From positions 372,001 through 436,000 of the forward strand of contig JAUQQO010000010.1 of the NCBI GenBank assembly GCA_030549795.1: 64,000 bases of DNA, in the 5' to 3' direction. The notes under the pieces were generated by a model that was not told the DNA's origin, ran no database searches, and worked only from the letters and a program-made list of their open reading frames with translations. This document shows positions 54,418 through 64,000 of this stretch, in pieces (position 1 is the first letter of the stretch; each line of letters opens with the position of its first letter). The position numbers and the translations under genes are program-made. The stretch is from Pseudomonadota bacterium (GTDB lineage Bacteria; Pseudomonadota; Alphaproteobacteria; Geminicoccales; Geminicoccaceae).

Positions 54418-56430
54418 ATGAACGCACTCGCGCACGCCACGAGCCCCTATCTCTTGCAGCACGCCCACGACCCGGTCGACTGGCAGGAGTGGAGCGAAGA
54501 AACCCTTGCGCGCGCGCGCGCGAGCGACCGCCCGATCCTGCTCTCCATCGGCTACGCCTCCTGCCACTGGTGCCACGTGATGGCGCGCGAGAGCTTCTCG
54601 GATCCCGAAATCGCCGCGCTCATGAACCGTTTCTTCGTCAACATCAAGGTCGACCGCGAGGAGCGGCCGGACCTCGACGCGATCTATCAGCATGCGCTCG
54701 CTCTGATGGGTCAGCAGGGCGGCTGGCCGCTCACCATGTTCTTGACCCCCGATGGCATGCCGTTTTGGGGCGGCACCTATTTCCCGCCCGAGCCGCGCTG
54801 GGGTCGGCCCTCCTTCCGGCAAGTCCTCGAGCGCATCGCCGAGCTGTGGCGGAACGAGCGGCACACGATCGAGGCCAGCCGCGCCTCCCTTGCCCGCGCG
54901 CTCGCCGAGCTCGCCCGCCCGCACGCGGGCGACGCCATCGATACCGCTTATGTGCTCGAGGCGGCCCGCGCTATCGGTGAGGAGCTCGATCCCGTCCACG
55001 GCGGTTTTTCCGGTGCGCCCAAATTCCCTCAAATGCCGGCCATGACGTTACTCTGGCAGGCCGCGCTCATGCTAAAAGATCAACGTTTGCTCGCTCGCAT
55101 CGTTCACAGCATGGCGCGTATCTGCCAAGGAGGTATCTTCGATCATGTGGGAGGCGGGTTCGCACGCTATAGCGTCGATGCATTCTGGCTCGTGCCACAT
55201 TTCGAAAAAATGCTCTACGACAACGCGCAGATCATCGAATTCTTGGGAGAGGTTTGGGCCGCCACCGACAATCCCCTGTTCGCAGCGCGGGTGCGCGAGA
55301 CGATCGAATGGCTGGTGCGCGAGATGCGGGTGGACGGCGCCTTCGCCGCCGCGCTCGACGCCGACAGCGAAGGCGAAGAGGGGCGGTATTATGTGTGGAC
55401 GCGCGAGGAGCTCCGGGCGGTGCTGGGTGCGGACGCCGAGCGCTTCGAGCTCGCCTATGGGGTCACCCGGGCTGGCAACTTCGAAGGCCGCAACGTGCTC
55501 AACCGCCTGCACGAACCCGGCCTCGCCGATCCGCAAACCGAGGCGTTCCTTGCCGATTGTCGCGCCCGCTTGTTGGCGGCGCGCAGCAATCGCCCGCCGC
55601 CTGCGCGCGACGACAAGATCCTCGCCGACTGGAACGGCCTTGCGATTGCTGCGCTTGCACGCTGCGGGTTTCGCTTTGAGGAGCCGAGCTGGATCGCGCT
55701 TGCCCGCGCGACCTTCGAAGCGGTGCGCGCGCACCTCGGTGCGGGAGATCGGCTCGTGCACTCCGCGCGCGCCGGCCGTCGCCTCGATCGCGCGTTCCTC
55801 GACGACTACGCGCAGATGATCCGCGCCGCCTTGAGCCTGTTCGAGGTCACGGGCGAAGGCGCTTACCTCGAGCAGGCGCTCACCTGGATGGCGCGCGCCG
55901 AAGCGGAATTCCGCGCCTTAAATGGCGGCTGGTCGTTCGCGCCGGCGCGCGCCGACCTTCCCCTTCGGCCGATGACCGCGCATGACGGCCCGACACCCTC
56001 GGCCGTCGGCACGATCGCCCTCGAATCAGCGCGACTGTGGGCGCTTACCGGCGATGGCGCGCATCGCACCCGGGCGGAAGCGATCATCGCCGCGGTGGCA
56101 GCCGACATCCGCCGTAACCCCTTCGCGCACGCCACCCTCATGGCAGCGCAACTGATGCTCGAACGGCCGCTGCGGATTCTCCTCCTCGGGGGTAGGGAGG
56201 ATGGGCGGGTGCGCGCGTTGCAGCGGGTGGTGGCGCGAACCGCGGTGCCGAACCGCGTTCTCCTCTGCCTCGATCGACCGATCAACGTGGCGGGCATCAA
56301 TTTCCCTGCCGAAGGAAGCGCAGATCCGCCGTTGGCGGAGGTGTGCCTCGGTACGAGCTGCCTTGCGCCGGCCTCCACGCCGGCCGATCTTGCCGCGCGT
56401 CTGTTGGAGGCCACGTCGCTTCGCTCGTGA
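54418..56430 (+). CDS. Thioredoxin-fold protein of the YyaL/DUF255 family
   Basis: A 670-residue protein. Residues 1-160 form a thioredoxin-like domain with NALAHATSPYLLQHAHDPVDW and the redox pair Cys49-Cys52 in YASCHWCHVMARESF. The rest is an (alpha/alpha)6-barrel like those of N-acylglucosamine 2-epimerases and glycosidases (KILADWNGLAIAALAR and GGFARYSVDAFWLVPHFEKMLYDNAQ are conserved). The family (SPATA20-like) is widespread and its biochemical role is unclear. There is no signal peptide, so it is cytosolic. The quinone oxidoreductase gene follows 31 bases later. Confidence 0.92.
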   Translation: MNALAHATSPYLLQHAHDPVDWQEWSEETLARARASDRPILLSIGYASCHWCHVMARESFSDPEIAALMNRFFVNIKVDREERPDLDAIYQHALALMGQQGGWPLTMFLTPDGMPFWGGTYFPPEPRWGRPSFRQVLERIAELWRNERHTIEASRASLARALAELARPHAGDAIDTAYVLEAARAIGEELDPVHGGFSGAPKFPQMPAMTLLWQAALMLKDQRLLARIVHSMARICQGGIFDHVGGGFARYSVDAFWLVPHFEKMLYDNAQIIEFLGEVWAATDNPLFAARVRETIEWLVREMRVDGAFAAALDADSEGEEGRYYVWTREELRAVLGADAERFELAYGVTRAGNFEGRNVLNRLHEPGLADPQTEAFLADCRARLLAARSNRPPPARDDKILADWNGLAIAALARCGFRFEEPSWIALARATFEAVRAHLGAGDRLVHSARAGRRLDRAFLDDYAQMIRAALSLFEVTGEGAYLEQALTWMARAEAEFRALNGGWSFAPARADLPLRPMTAHDGPTPSAVGTIALESARLWALTGDGAHRTRAEAIIAAVAADIRRNPFAHATLMAAQLMLERPLRILLLGGREDGRVRALQRVVARTAVPNRVLLCLDRPINVAGINFPAEGSADPPLAEVCLGTSCLAPASTPADLAARLLEATSLRS

Positions 56431-56461
56431 CGCGAGCGGGGTACGCGGAGAAGAGCCGGAG

Positions 56462-57448
56462 ATGAACGCCATGGGTCTGCGCATCGTCGTCCGTCGCCAC
56501 GGCGGACCAGAGGTCCTCGAAGTCGAGCAGTTCGAACCCACGTCCCCCGGCCCCGGGGAGGCACTCGTTCGGCAGACCGCGATCGGGCTCAATTACATCG
56601 ACACCTATTTCCGCACCGGCCTCTACCCTCCGCCCGCGGGGCTGCCGTTTGTCCCCGGCAACGAAGCGGCGGGGGTGGTGGAGGCGGTCGGAGAAGGGGT
56701 GAGCGAAGTTCGGGTGGGCGATCGGGTCGCCTACGCTTCGGGACCCGGCAGCTACACCACCCATCGCATCATTCCCGCCCGTCTGCTCGTGCCCCTGCCC
56801 GACAGCGTGAGCGACGAGCAGGCGGCGGCGATGATGCTCAAAGGCATGACCGCGCGCTATCTGTTGCGGCAAACCTATGTCGTCAAACCGGGCGATACGG
56901 TGTTGATCCACGCCGCCGCCGGTGGGGTCGGTCTGATCGCCTGTCAATGGGCCAAACACCTCGGCGCCACCGTGATCGGAACGGTCGGCAGCGAGAGCAA
57001 AGTGGCCCTCGCCCGCGACCACGGTTGTGACCACGTCATCGTCCTCGGGCGCGACGACCTGGTCGGGCGGGTCAAGGAAATCACCAACGGCCGCGGTGTC
57101 CCGGTGGTCTATGATGGGATCGGTAAGGACACGTTTATGAGTTCGCTCGATTGTTTGCAGCCGCGCGGGCTCATGGTGTCCTTCGGCAATGCAAGCGGCC
57201 CGGTGGAACCCTTCAACATCGGCATCCTGGCCGCCAAGGGATCGCTCTATCTCACGCGGCCGACGCTCTACACCTATACGGCGACCCGCGAGGATCTTCT
57301 TGCCTGTGCCAACGAGCTCTTCGACGTGGTCGCCAAGGGGGCTGTGCGCATCGAGATCCACCAACGCTTTCCTTTAAGAGAAGCCGCAGCTGCGCATCGT
57401 GCCCTCGAGTCGCGCGCGACCACCGGCTCTACCGTGCTTTTGCCCTAG
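56462..57448 (+). CDS. NADPH:quinone oxidoreductase (zeta-crystallin family)
   Basis: A 328-residue medium-chain reductase without structural zinc Cys residues. The early IGLNYIDTYFRTGLYP, LPFVPGNEAAGVVEAVGEGV and the NADP-binding VLIHAAAGGVGLIACQWAKHLGA with the QOR-type VIGTVGSESKVALA are clear. It reduces quinones with NADPH, probably as a detoxifying one-electron reductase. GGAG lies just before the ATG at 56462. It probably forms an operon with the thioredoxin-fold protein and converges with ctrA. Confidence 0.93.
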   Translation: MNAMGLRIVVRRHGGPEVLEVEQFEPTSPGPGEALVRQTAIGLNYIDTYFRTGLYPPPAGLPFVPGNEAAGVVEAVGEGVSEVRVGDRVAYASGPGSYTTHRIIPARLLVPLPDSVSDEQAAAMMLKGMTARYLLRQTYVVKPGDTVLIHAAAGGVGLIACQWAKHLGATVIGTVGSESKVALARDHGCDHVIVLGRDDLVGRVKEITNGRGVPVVYDGIGKDTFMSSLDCLQPRGLMVSFGNASGPVEPFNIGILAAKGSLYLTRPTLYTYTATREDLLACANELFDVVAKGAVRIEIHQRFPLREAAAAHRALESRATTGSTVLLP

Positions 57449-57464
57449 CAAAGAGGATCGGTGC

Positions 57465-57509
57465 GGCGGTCGCTTGAAAAAGCGGGCGCACGACCCTCAA
57501 GCGACCGCC
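57465..57509. terminator. Inverted repeat between the convergent qor-like gene and ctrA
   Basis: GGCGGTCGCTTG (57465-57476) and CAAGCGACCGCC (57498-57509) form a perfect 12-bp stem with a 21-base loop. The right arm contains the last codons and stop of ctrA. No T tract follows on either strand, so it may be a weak bidirectional terminator or an mRNA end protector. Confidence 0.5.
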
Positions 57510-58216
57510 CGCGCACTCTCCGATTGCGGTGCTTCTGGCTGGTCGGGTTCCTTGAGCACATAGCCGCGGCCCCACACCGTCTCGATGTAATTCTCGCCAC
57601 CCGAGAGGGCAGCGATCTTTTTCCGCAACTTGCAAATAAAGACATCGATGATCTTGAGTTCGGGCTCGTCGATGCCGCCATAGAGATGATCCAAGAACAT
57701 TTCTTTGGTGAGCGTGGTCCCCTTGCGTAGAGACAGAAGTTCGAGAATGCTGTATTCTTTTCCGGTGACGTGCAGCCTACGGCCGGCGACCTCGACCGAA
57801 CGCGTCTCGAGGTTCACGACCAATTTGCCGGTGCGGATGATCGAATCGGAATGGCCCTTGGCGCGGCGCACGATGGCCTGGATCCGAGCGATCAATTCCA
57901 ACTTGTTGAAGGGCTTGGTCAAGAAATCGTCGGCACCGCCCGTAAGTCCTTTGACCTTGTCGAGCGGATCCGAGCGCCCGGAAAGGATGAGCACGGGCGT
58001 GCGCACGCGGTTGGCGCGCAGCCGCCGAACGACCTCGTAGCCGTCGATATCGGGAAGACTGATGTCGAGAATGATGATGTCGAAATCGTAGAGCCTTGCG
58101 AGTTCGACACCCTCCTCCCCGCGCTCCGTCGGCTCGAAGACGATGTTCTCGCTTCGCAGCGCAGCTTCGATCAGTCGAGTGGAGACCGGATCGTCCTCGA
58201 TCACAAGTGCCCGCAT
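57497..58216 (-). CDS. ctrA: Cell cycle / motility response regulator CtrA
   Basis: A 239-residue OmpR-type regulator. The receiver has the phospho-acceptor Asp51 in [10 protein letters not shown] with the acidic pocket at EDD and Lys in TKPFNK. The DNA-binding domain contains [31 protein letters not shown] then [18 protein letters not shown], nearly invariant in CtrA. In Caulobacter it controls replication and division; in many other alphaproteobacteria mainly motility. A CtrA-like box lies in the shared region with fliI, suggesting self-control and control of fliIJ. Confidence 0.97.
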   Translation of the reverse strand: MRALVIEDDPVSTRLIEAALRSENIVFEPTERGEEGVELARLYDFDIIILDISLPDIDGYEVVRRLRANRVRTPVLILSGRSDPLDKVKGLTGGADDFLTKPFNKLELIARIQAIVRRAKGHSDSIIRTGKLVVNLETRSVEVAGRRLHVTGKEYSILELLSLRKGTTLTKEMFLDHLYGGIDEPELKIIDVFICKLRKKIAALSGGENYIETVWGRGYVLKEPDQPEAPQSESARAVA

Positions 58217-58270
58217 GATCGCTCCTTTCCTGCCCGCAGCGACCCGGCTGTAACCTTAAGGCCCCGACCG

Positions 58271-58285
58271 TTAAGCCTTCGTTAG
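58271..58285. promoter_or_regulatory. CtrA-like binding site between ctrA and fliI
   Basis: TTAAGCCTTCGTTAG matches the CtrA pattern TTAA-N7-TTAA in seven of eight positions (final G for A). Another TTAA half-site lies at 58256-58259. It is 55 bases upstream of ctrA and about 140 bases upstream of the chosen fliI start, so it can serve both divergent genes. Confidence 0.65.
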
Positions 58286-58424
58286 CGGGTCGATGTTTTT
58301 CTCCCCTTCGGTAGGGCGAGACGCTGAGGGCGTGCCGCCCGCCCTGAGCTCAACTCCAGGACGCGCGCTGATGCAACCGAAACACGTCAAAGAGGCGAAC
58401 GATACTCGCAAGAGTTGTAATCGC

Positions 58425-59825
58425 ATGGTCGGCCAGCCTTCCACCGCCCTGCTGCCGGACGACTCGCTTGCTGCCTTGCGCGCTGCGCTCGAACCGCTCG
58501 CGCGGCCGCGCTTTGGTGGAACGGTGGTCGGCTGTTCGCCGACCCTCGTTGAAGCGCTCGGCCTTTCCGGCCGCGTCGGCATCGGCGACCTGTGTCGGAT
58601 CGAGCGGAGCCGAGAAACGACGAGAAGAAGCACGAGCGCGCAGCGAGCCAGCGTGCTCGCCGAAGTGGTGGCCATCGATCGCGAGCGCGTTCGCTTGGTG
58701 CCCTATGACGAGCCGACCGGTATTGGCGTCGGTGCGCGGGTGGCGGTCGATGCGGACCTTCCGGTGCTCGCACCCGACCGCTCATGGCTCGGACGCGTCC
58801 TCGACGCGCTCGGACAGCCCATCGACGGCCGGGGACCTCTACCCCAGGGCCAGCGCCTCTACCCCGTGCGCGGCCGGCCTCCTGCGGCTTCCGAGCGCGC
58901 GCTTTTGGGGCCCCGTCTCGAACTCGGGGTGCGCGCACTCGATCTCTTCACTCCCTGCCGGCGTGGCCAACGCCTCGGCATCTTCGCCGGTTCCGGGGTC
59001 GGCAAATCGACGTTGCTCGCGATGATGGCGGCGCGCAGCAAGGCCGACGCTTTGGTCATTGGCCTTATCGGCGAGCGCGGGCGCGAGCTTGGCGAGTGGC
59101 TCGAGCACACCTTGGGCGAGACGGGCCGGCAACGCAGCGTCGTCGTCGTCGCCACTTCGGATGAGCCCGCCATGATGCGCAAGCGCGCCGCCCAGGTGGC
59201 GATGACGGTGGCCGAAGGGCTGCGCGATCAGGGGCTTTCTGTTCTGCTCCTGCTCGACAGCGTCACCCGCTTCGCCATGGCCTTGCGCGAGATCTATCTC
59301 GCGGCGGGGGAACCGCCGACCAGCAAGGGCTATCCGCCCGGTGTGTTCGCCGAGCTCCCTCGCCTTCTCGAACGCGCCGGGCCGGGTAGCGGCCCGGGTA
59401 GCATCACAGCACTCGTCTCCGTCTTGGTGGAGGGCGATGACACCAATGATCCGATCGCCGATGCCGTACGCGGCATCCTCGACGGCCACATCCTGCTCGA
59501 CCGCCGCATCGCCGAGGCCGGACGCTTTCCAGCGGTCGACATCCTCAAAAGCGTCTCGCGTGCCGCTTTAGGGGTCTACACGCCGGAAGAGCGCGCTCTC
59601 GTCGCCCGGGCCCGCACGCTCATGGCGCGCTGGGAAGAGATGGCTGAACTCGTCCAGCTCGGTGCCTATCGAGCCGGCTCCGATCCGCTCCTCGACGAGG
59701 CCATCAGGGTTCGTCCGGCGATCGAACAGCTGCTCACCCAAGCCCCCGACGAGCCGCCCTCAAACGAATCCCCGTTCGCGCTTCTCGCCCGTGCGCTCGG
59801 CCAAGCCTGGGCCCGCGAGGGGTGA
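58425..59825 (+). CDS. fliI: Flagellar type III export ATPase FliI
   Basis: A protein of about 466 residues of the F1-beta-like family. Walker A is GIFAGSGVGKSTLLAMM (about residues 165-180), followed by VIGLIGERGREL and the Walker B strand LSVLLLLDSVTRFAMALREI. KGYPPGVFAELPRLLERAG is conserved in FliI and its type III secretion homologues. The N-terminal domain begins near the ATG at 58425 (MVGQPSTALL), with upstream ATG 58371 as the alternative. It powers unfolding of flagellar export substrates. fliJ follows, which supports the flagellar assignment over virulence type III secretion. Confidence 0.94.
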   Translation: MVGQPSTALLPDDSLAALRAALEPLARPRFGGTVVGCSPTLVEALGLSGRVGIGDLCRIERSRETTRRSTSAQRASVLAEVVAIDRERVRLVPYDEPTGIGVGARVAVDADLPVLAPDRSWLGRVLDALGQPIDGRGPLPQGQRLYPVRGRPPAASERALLGPRLELGVRALDLFTPCRRGQRLGIFAGSGVGKSTLLAMMAARSKADALVIGLIGERGRELGEWLEHTLGETGRQRSVVVVATSDEPAMMRKRAAQVAMTVAEGLRDQGLSVLLLLDSVTRFAMALREIYLAAGEPPTSKGYPPGVFAELPRLLERAGPGSGPGSITALVSVLVEGDDTNDPIADAVRGILDGHILLDRRIAEAGRFPAVDILKSVSRAALGVYTPEERALVARARTLMARWEEMAELVQLGAYRAGSDPLLDEAIRVRPAIEQLLTQAPDEPPSNESPFALLARALGQAWAREG

Positions 59826-59831
59826 CGCGCC

Positions 59832-60278
59832 GTGCCTAGGCCACCGCATTTAAAAGCGCTTTCGCTGCTCGCGCGCCTTGCGCGTACAGAACTCGATCGC
59901 TCTTCCCAAGAGCTGCGCACGCTCACGCACGAAGCAATGCAGCGCGCAGAAGAAAAACGCGCGCTCGAGCGGGCACTACCCCGCGAGCTTGCGGCCGCTC
60001 TGTCCTTGCCGGGGGGCCCGGCGTCCTCCGGCGCGTGGTTCTCCGCTGCGCTCGAGCGCGCTTACGCGCTCGCGTGCACACTGGGTGAACTCGAGCACCG
60101 ACGGGCTGCTCTCGAGGCCGAAGTGCGCGAACACCACCTCGCGGCGCGCCGGTATGAATTGGTGATCGAACGGATGCGCGCAGACCTCGCGCGTAAATAC
60201 GCCGAAGCCGAGCGCAAGACGCTTGACGAACGCGCGACGCTGCGCGCTGCACACCTCAGAACTCGGGGGCAAGCGTGA
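59832..60278 (+). CDS. fliJ: Flagellar export protein FliJ
   Basis: A 148-residue, almost entirely helical protein with long coiled-coil stretches (ALSLLARLARTELDRSSQELRT and HHLAARRYELVIERMRADLA), the layout of FliJ, the stalk-like partner of FliI. Sequence identity in this family is low, so position right after fliI (6 bases) is the main support. The start is a GTG at 59832. The 3' end overlaps the convergent ferredoxin gene by 23 bases. No other flagellar gene follows. Confidence 0.82.
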   Translation: MPRPPHLKALSLLARLARTELDRSSQELRTLTHEAMQRAEEKRALERALPRELAAALSLPGGPASSGAWFSAALERAYALACTLGELEHRRAALEAEVREHHLAARRYELVIERMRADLARKYAEAERKTLDERATLRAAHLRTRGQA

Positions 60279-60570
60279 CCGTGAGACCATCGAGTTCGGG
60301 GGTGACTTTGATTTGGCAGGACAAGCGCGAATTGTCCTGCACTTGGAATGCTTCATCGAGCATGAGAGTCTCGTCGGCATGCGGAGGCTCGAGTTTATCG
60401 AGCCATTCTGGATCGACGTACACGTGACAGGTGGCACAAGCGCAGCAGCCGCCGCATGCCGCTTCGATGGGCAGACCAGCCTCGCGGATCACCTCCATCA
60501 CCGACCATCCGACCGGTGCGTCGAGGACGTGGAGTTTGCCTTCACGGTCAAAAACGCGAATGGTCGGCAT
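60256..60570 (-). CDS. Adrenodoxin-type [2Fe-2S] ferredoxin
   Basis: A 104-residue ferredoxin. The cluster ligands fit Cys39-x5-Cys45-x2-Cys48 and Cys85 (CGGCCACATCHVYV, then LSCQI). The LEPPHADETLMLDEA segment is typical of the adrenodoxin or ISC-type group. It carries electrons between NAD(P)H reductases and acceptors such as P450s or iron-sulfur assembly enzymes. It follows the reductase gene by one base, so the two form an electron-transfer pair. Confidence 0.92.
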   Translation of the reverse strand: MPTIRVFDREGKLHVLDAPVGWSVMEVIREAGLPIEAACGGCCACATCHVYVDPEWLDKLEPPHADETLMLDEAFQVQDNSRLSCQIKVTPELDGLTVTLAPEF

Positions 60571-60571
60571 C

Positions 60572-62708
<2,137 letters not shown>

Positions 62709-63005
62709 ATGGCGTTCGGTAAGCTGTTGCGGCGTCTGCTCTTCGGGGCGACAGAAAGCGAAGAGAAAGAGATCGATCGCTCGGCGACGATCGAATATCG
62801 AGGATATCGGATCACGCCGGTGCTTCGCCGCGAGAGTGGTCAATTTTTGACCTGTGCACTCATCGAAAAGGATTTTCCCGACGGGCCACGGCGACACGAG
62901 TTGATCCGCGCCGATACCCACATGAGCGCCGAGGACGCAAAATCCCTCGCGATCCTCAAGGCGCGCCGGCTCATCGACGAACAAGGCGACCGGCTGTTCG
63001 GATGA
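62709..63005 (+). CDS. HlyU family protein
   Basis: A 98-residue protein. IEYRGYRITPVLRRESGQFLTCALIEKDF and ELIRADTHMSAEDAKSLAILKARRLIDEQG match the HlyU family, which includes the Vibrio-type regulator of that name and many alphaproteobacterial proteins of unknown role. The ATG at 62709 gives MAFGKLLRRLLFG; a longer upstream frame is not family-like. No hemolysin or similar target is present, so a regulatory function should not be assumed. Confidence 0.85.
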   Translation: MAFGKLLRRLLFGATESEEKEIDRSATIEYRGYRITPVLRRESGQFLTCALIEKDFPDGPRRHELIRADTHMSAEDAKSLAILKARRLIDEQGDRLFG

Positions 63006-63105
63006 GCGCGCGCGGGCGACGAAGGGTGAGCGTGGCGGGCGCGCGTCGGCTCGCATGCGCCGCGGCTCAGTCTAGCTAACAGCTGGGGCAAGAGAGAACT
63101 GCGCC

Positions 63106-63609
63106 ATGACTCAAGAAGACCGCCAAGCGATTCTCGCTTTTTTCGAACGGTTGGCAGCGCTCAACAACGAGCGCGATCCCGAGGCCGAGAAGCTCATCGG
63201 CGAGCTCATGGAGCGCCATCCGCAAACGAAATATTATGTCACGCAAATGGCATATTTTCTCGAGCATGCGGTAGCCGAGGCGAATAACCGTATCCGTGAG
63301 CTCGAATACGAGCTCGAGCAGAGCCGGAAAGGTTCTGGATTCTTTGGTGGTCTTTTCGGCGGTGGGCGCACCGCTCCGCCTCCCGAGCCTGTCCACGCCC
63401 CCGGTTATCGACCCGGTCTGTTCAATCAGCCGGGGGGCTTTTTGGGTGGTGCCGCGGCGACCGTCACCGGCCTCGCTGGCGGGATGCTGCTTGGGACGCT
63501 GTTGGCGTCTCTTCTCGGCGCGCCGGCGGAGGCTGCGAGCGGGCCCGCCGAGAGCGAGCAAGAAATGGCCGAAGAGGTCGAGCTCGCCGGCGAGGAAGAG
63601 GAGTGGTAG
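63106..63609 (+). CDS. DUF2076 family protein
   Basis: A 167-residue protein. The first 75 residues (MTQEDRQAILAFFERLAALNNE, then DPEAEKLIGELMERHP) match the DUF2076 helical domain, ending in a coiled coil (ANNRIRELEYELEQSR). A Gly/Pro-rich linker (GFFGGLFGGGR) leads to a small hydrophobic glycine-zipper-like segment (GGMLLGTLLASLLGAPAEAA) and an acidic tail. There is no N-terminal signal. The hydrophobic part could insert into a membrane or assemble. Function is unknown. No good ribosome binding site stands out besides GGGGCAAGAGAG. Confidence 0.85.
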   Translation: MTQEDRQAILAFFERLAALNNERDPEAEKLIGELMERHPQTKYYVTQMAYFLEHAVAEANNRIRELEYELEQSRKGSGFFGGLFGGGRTAPPPEPVHAPGYRPGLFNQPGGFLGGAAATVTGLAGGMLLGTLLASLLGAPAEAASGPAESEQEMAEEVELAGEEEEW

Positions 63610-63631
63610 GGCACCCTTGCCGGTGGGGCCC

Positions 63632-63672
63632 TTGATCTGGATCAAAGGGTTCAACCGGGCTTCAGGTTAAAA
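63632..63672 (+). promoter_or_regulatory. FNR/ANR-type box and -10 upstream of the DUF2267 gene
   Basis: TTGATCTGGATCAA (63632-63645) is a perfect FNR box (TTGAT-N4-ATCAA). TTAAAA at 63667-63672 can act as the -10, which puts the box centre close to -41.5 of a start near 63680, the class II activation position. The DUF2267 ATG is at 63702 behind GGGGAGGA. Confidence 0.72.
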
Positions 63673-63701
63673 GGGCGCTCAGCCCAACTGGGGAGGACAA
63701 G

Positions 63702-64000
63702 ATGAGCGCGACCGGGCTCGAGGTCTTCGATACCACCGTGCAGCAGACCAACCTATGGCTGAAGGCGATCGCCGAACGGCTGGGGACCGAGGACCGCCAC
63801 TTCGCCTATCTCGCGCTGCGCGGCACCTTGCACGCGCTGCGCGATCGGCTGCCGCCCGAGCTCGCCGTGCACCTTGGCGCCCAGCTGCCGATGTTGGTGC
63901 GCGGTTTCTACTACGAAGAGTGGCATCCCGCCGGCACCCCGACCCGCGAGCGGCACGCCGAAGAGTTCCTCGAGAAAGTCAAGCGCGTGTTCGTGCGGCA
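63702..64000 (+). CDS. DUF2267 family protein, C-terminus off the right edge
   Basis: The frame is open to the window end (99 codons visible). LEVFDTTVQQTNLWLKAIAERLG and FAYLALRGTLHALRDRLP, then AVHLGAQLPMLVRGFYYEEW, are the DUF2267 pattern, a small helical protein domain of unknown function common in high-stress and soil bacteria. The ATG has GGGGAGGA seven bases upstream. The FNR box in front suggests expression at low oxygen. Confidence 0.85.
   Translation, partial: MSATGLEVFDTTVQQTNLWLKAIAERLGTEDRHFAYLALRGTLHALRDRLPPELAVHLGAQLPMLVRGFYYEEWHPAGTPTRERHAEEFLEKVKRVFVR

Overview
This window looks like chromosomal DNA of a GC-rich, free-living alphaproteobacterium. The pointers are CtrA next to fliI-fliJ, the mnmE / mnmG-rsmG-parA-parB group, a large (about 180 kDa) NAD-glutamate dehydrogenase, hrcA-grpE, a PmtA-like phospholipid N-methyltransferase, and a small alphaproteobacterial protein (DUF6489 type) beside mnmE. 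I would place it near Rhodospirillales/Geminicoccales, but that is inference. I see no insertion sequences, prophage, CRISPR array, rRNA or tRNA genes.

Regions from left to right: (1) 1-7913, minus-strand envelope and housekeeping genes: a left-truncated alpha-2-macroglobulin, rnhB, an asparaginase-II family protein, a secreted protein with an apparently inactive protease-like domain, and glmM. (2) 8239-14301, a nitrilase-family amidohydrolase, two uncharacterised small proteins, two glycosyltransferases (one a double-domain 732-aa protein), a lipoprotein and a small exported protein. (3) 14329-18060, meaB and a ccmABC cytochrome c maturation group split by an opposite-strand methyltransferase. 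(4) 18068-26445, a complete Liv-type ABC importer bracketed by two CoA ligases, probably importing and activating an organic acid. (5) 26611-35635, a phospholipid N-methyltransferase, NAD-glutamate dehydrogenase and a sugar-type ABC importer without its ATPase. (6) 35650-45740, argG, grpE-hrcA, a polysaccharide flippase next to a glycosyltransferase remnant, an RRM protein, a class I amidotransferase, hsp20 behind a ROSE-like RNA thermometer, and an orphan pair of peptide-type permeases. (7) 45773-54327, the chromosome segregation and tRNA modification group parB-parA-rsmG-mnmG, an SOS1-like antiporter with a cyclic-nucleotide-binding-type domain, and mnmE, with two parS sites. (8) 54418-64000, a thioredoxin-fold protein, a quinone oxidoreductase, ctrA divergent from fliI-fliJ across a CtrA-like box, a ferredoxin/reductase pair, a 1.1-kb gene-poor stretch with a CRP-like palindrome, and HlyU-, DUF2076- and DUF2267-type genes, the last behind an FNR box.

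The most informative non-coding signals are the two parS sites (48061, 52633), the hsp20 RNA thermometer (about 43065-43126), the CtrA-like box (58271), the FNR box (63632) and the orphan CRP-like site (62162). Several starts were moved from the longest reading frame using ribosome binding sites, stop/start overlaps and family N-termini; two genes seem to use CTG starts. I found no clearly new multi-gene system. The closest candidates are the uncharacterised pair at 9310-9965 beside the double glycosyltransferase, and the FNR-box-linked genes at the right edge.
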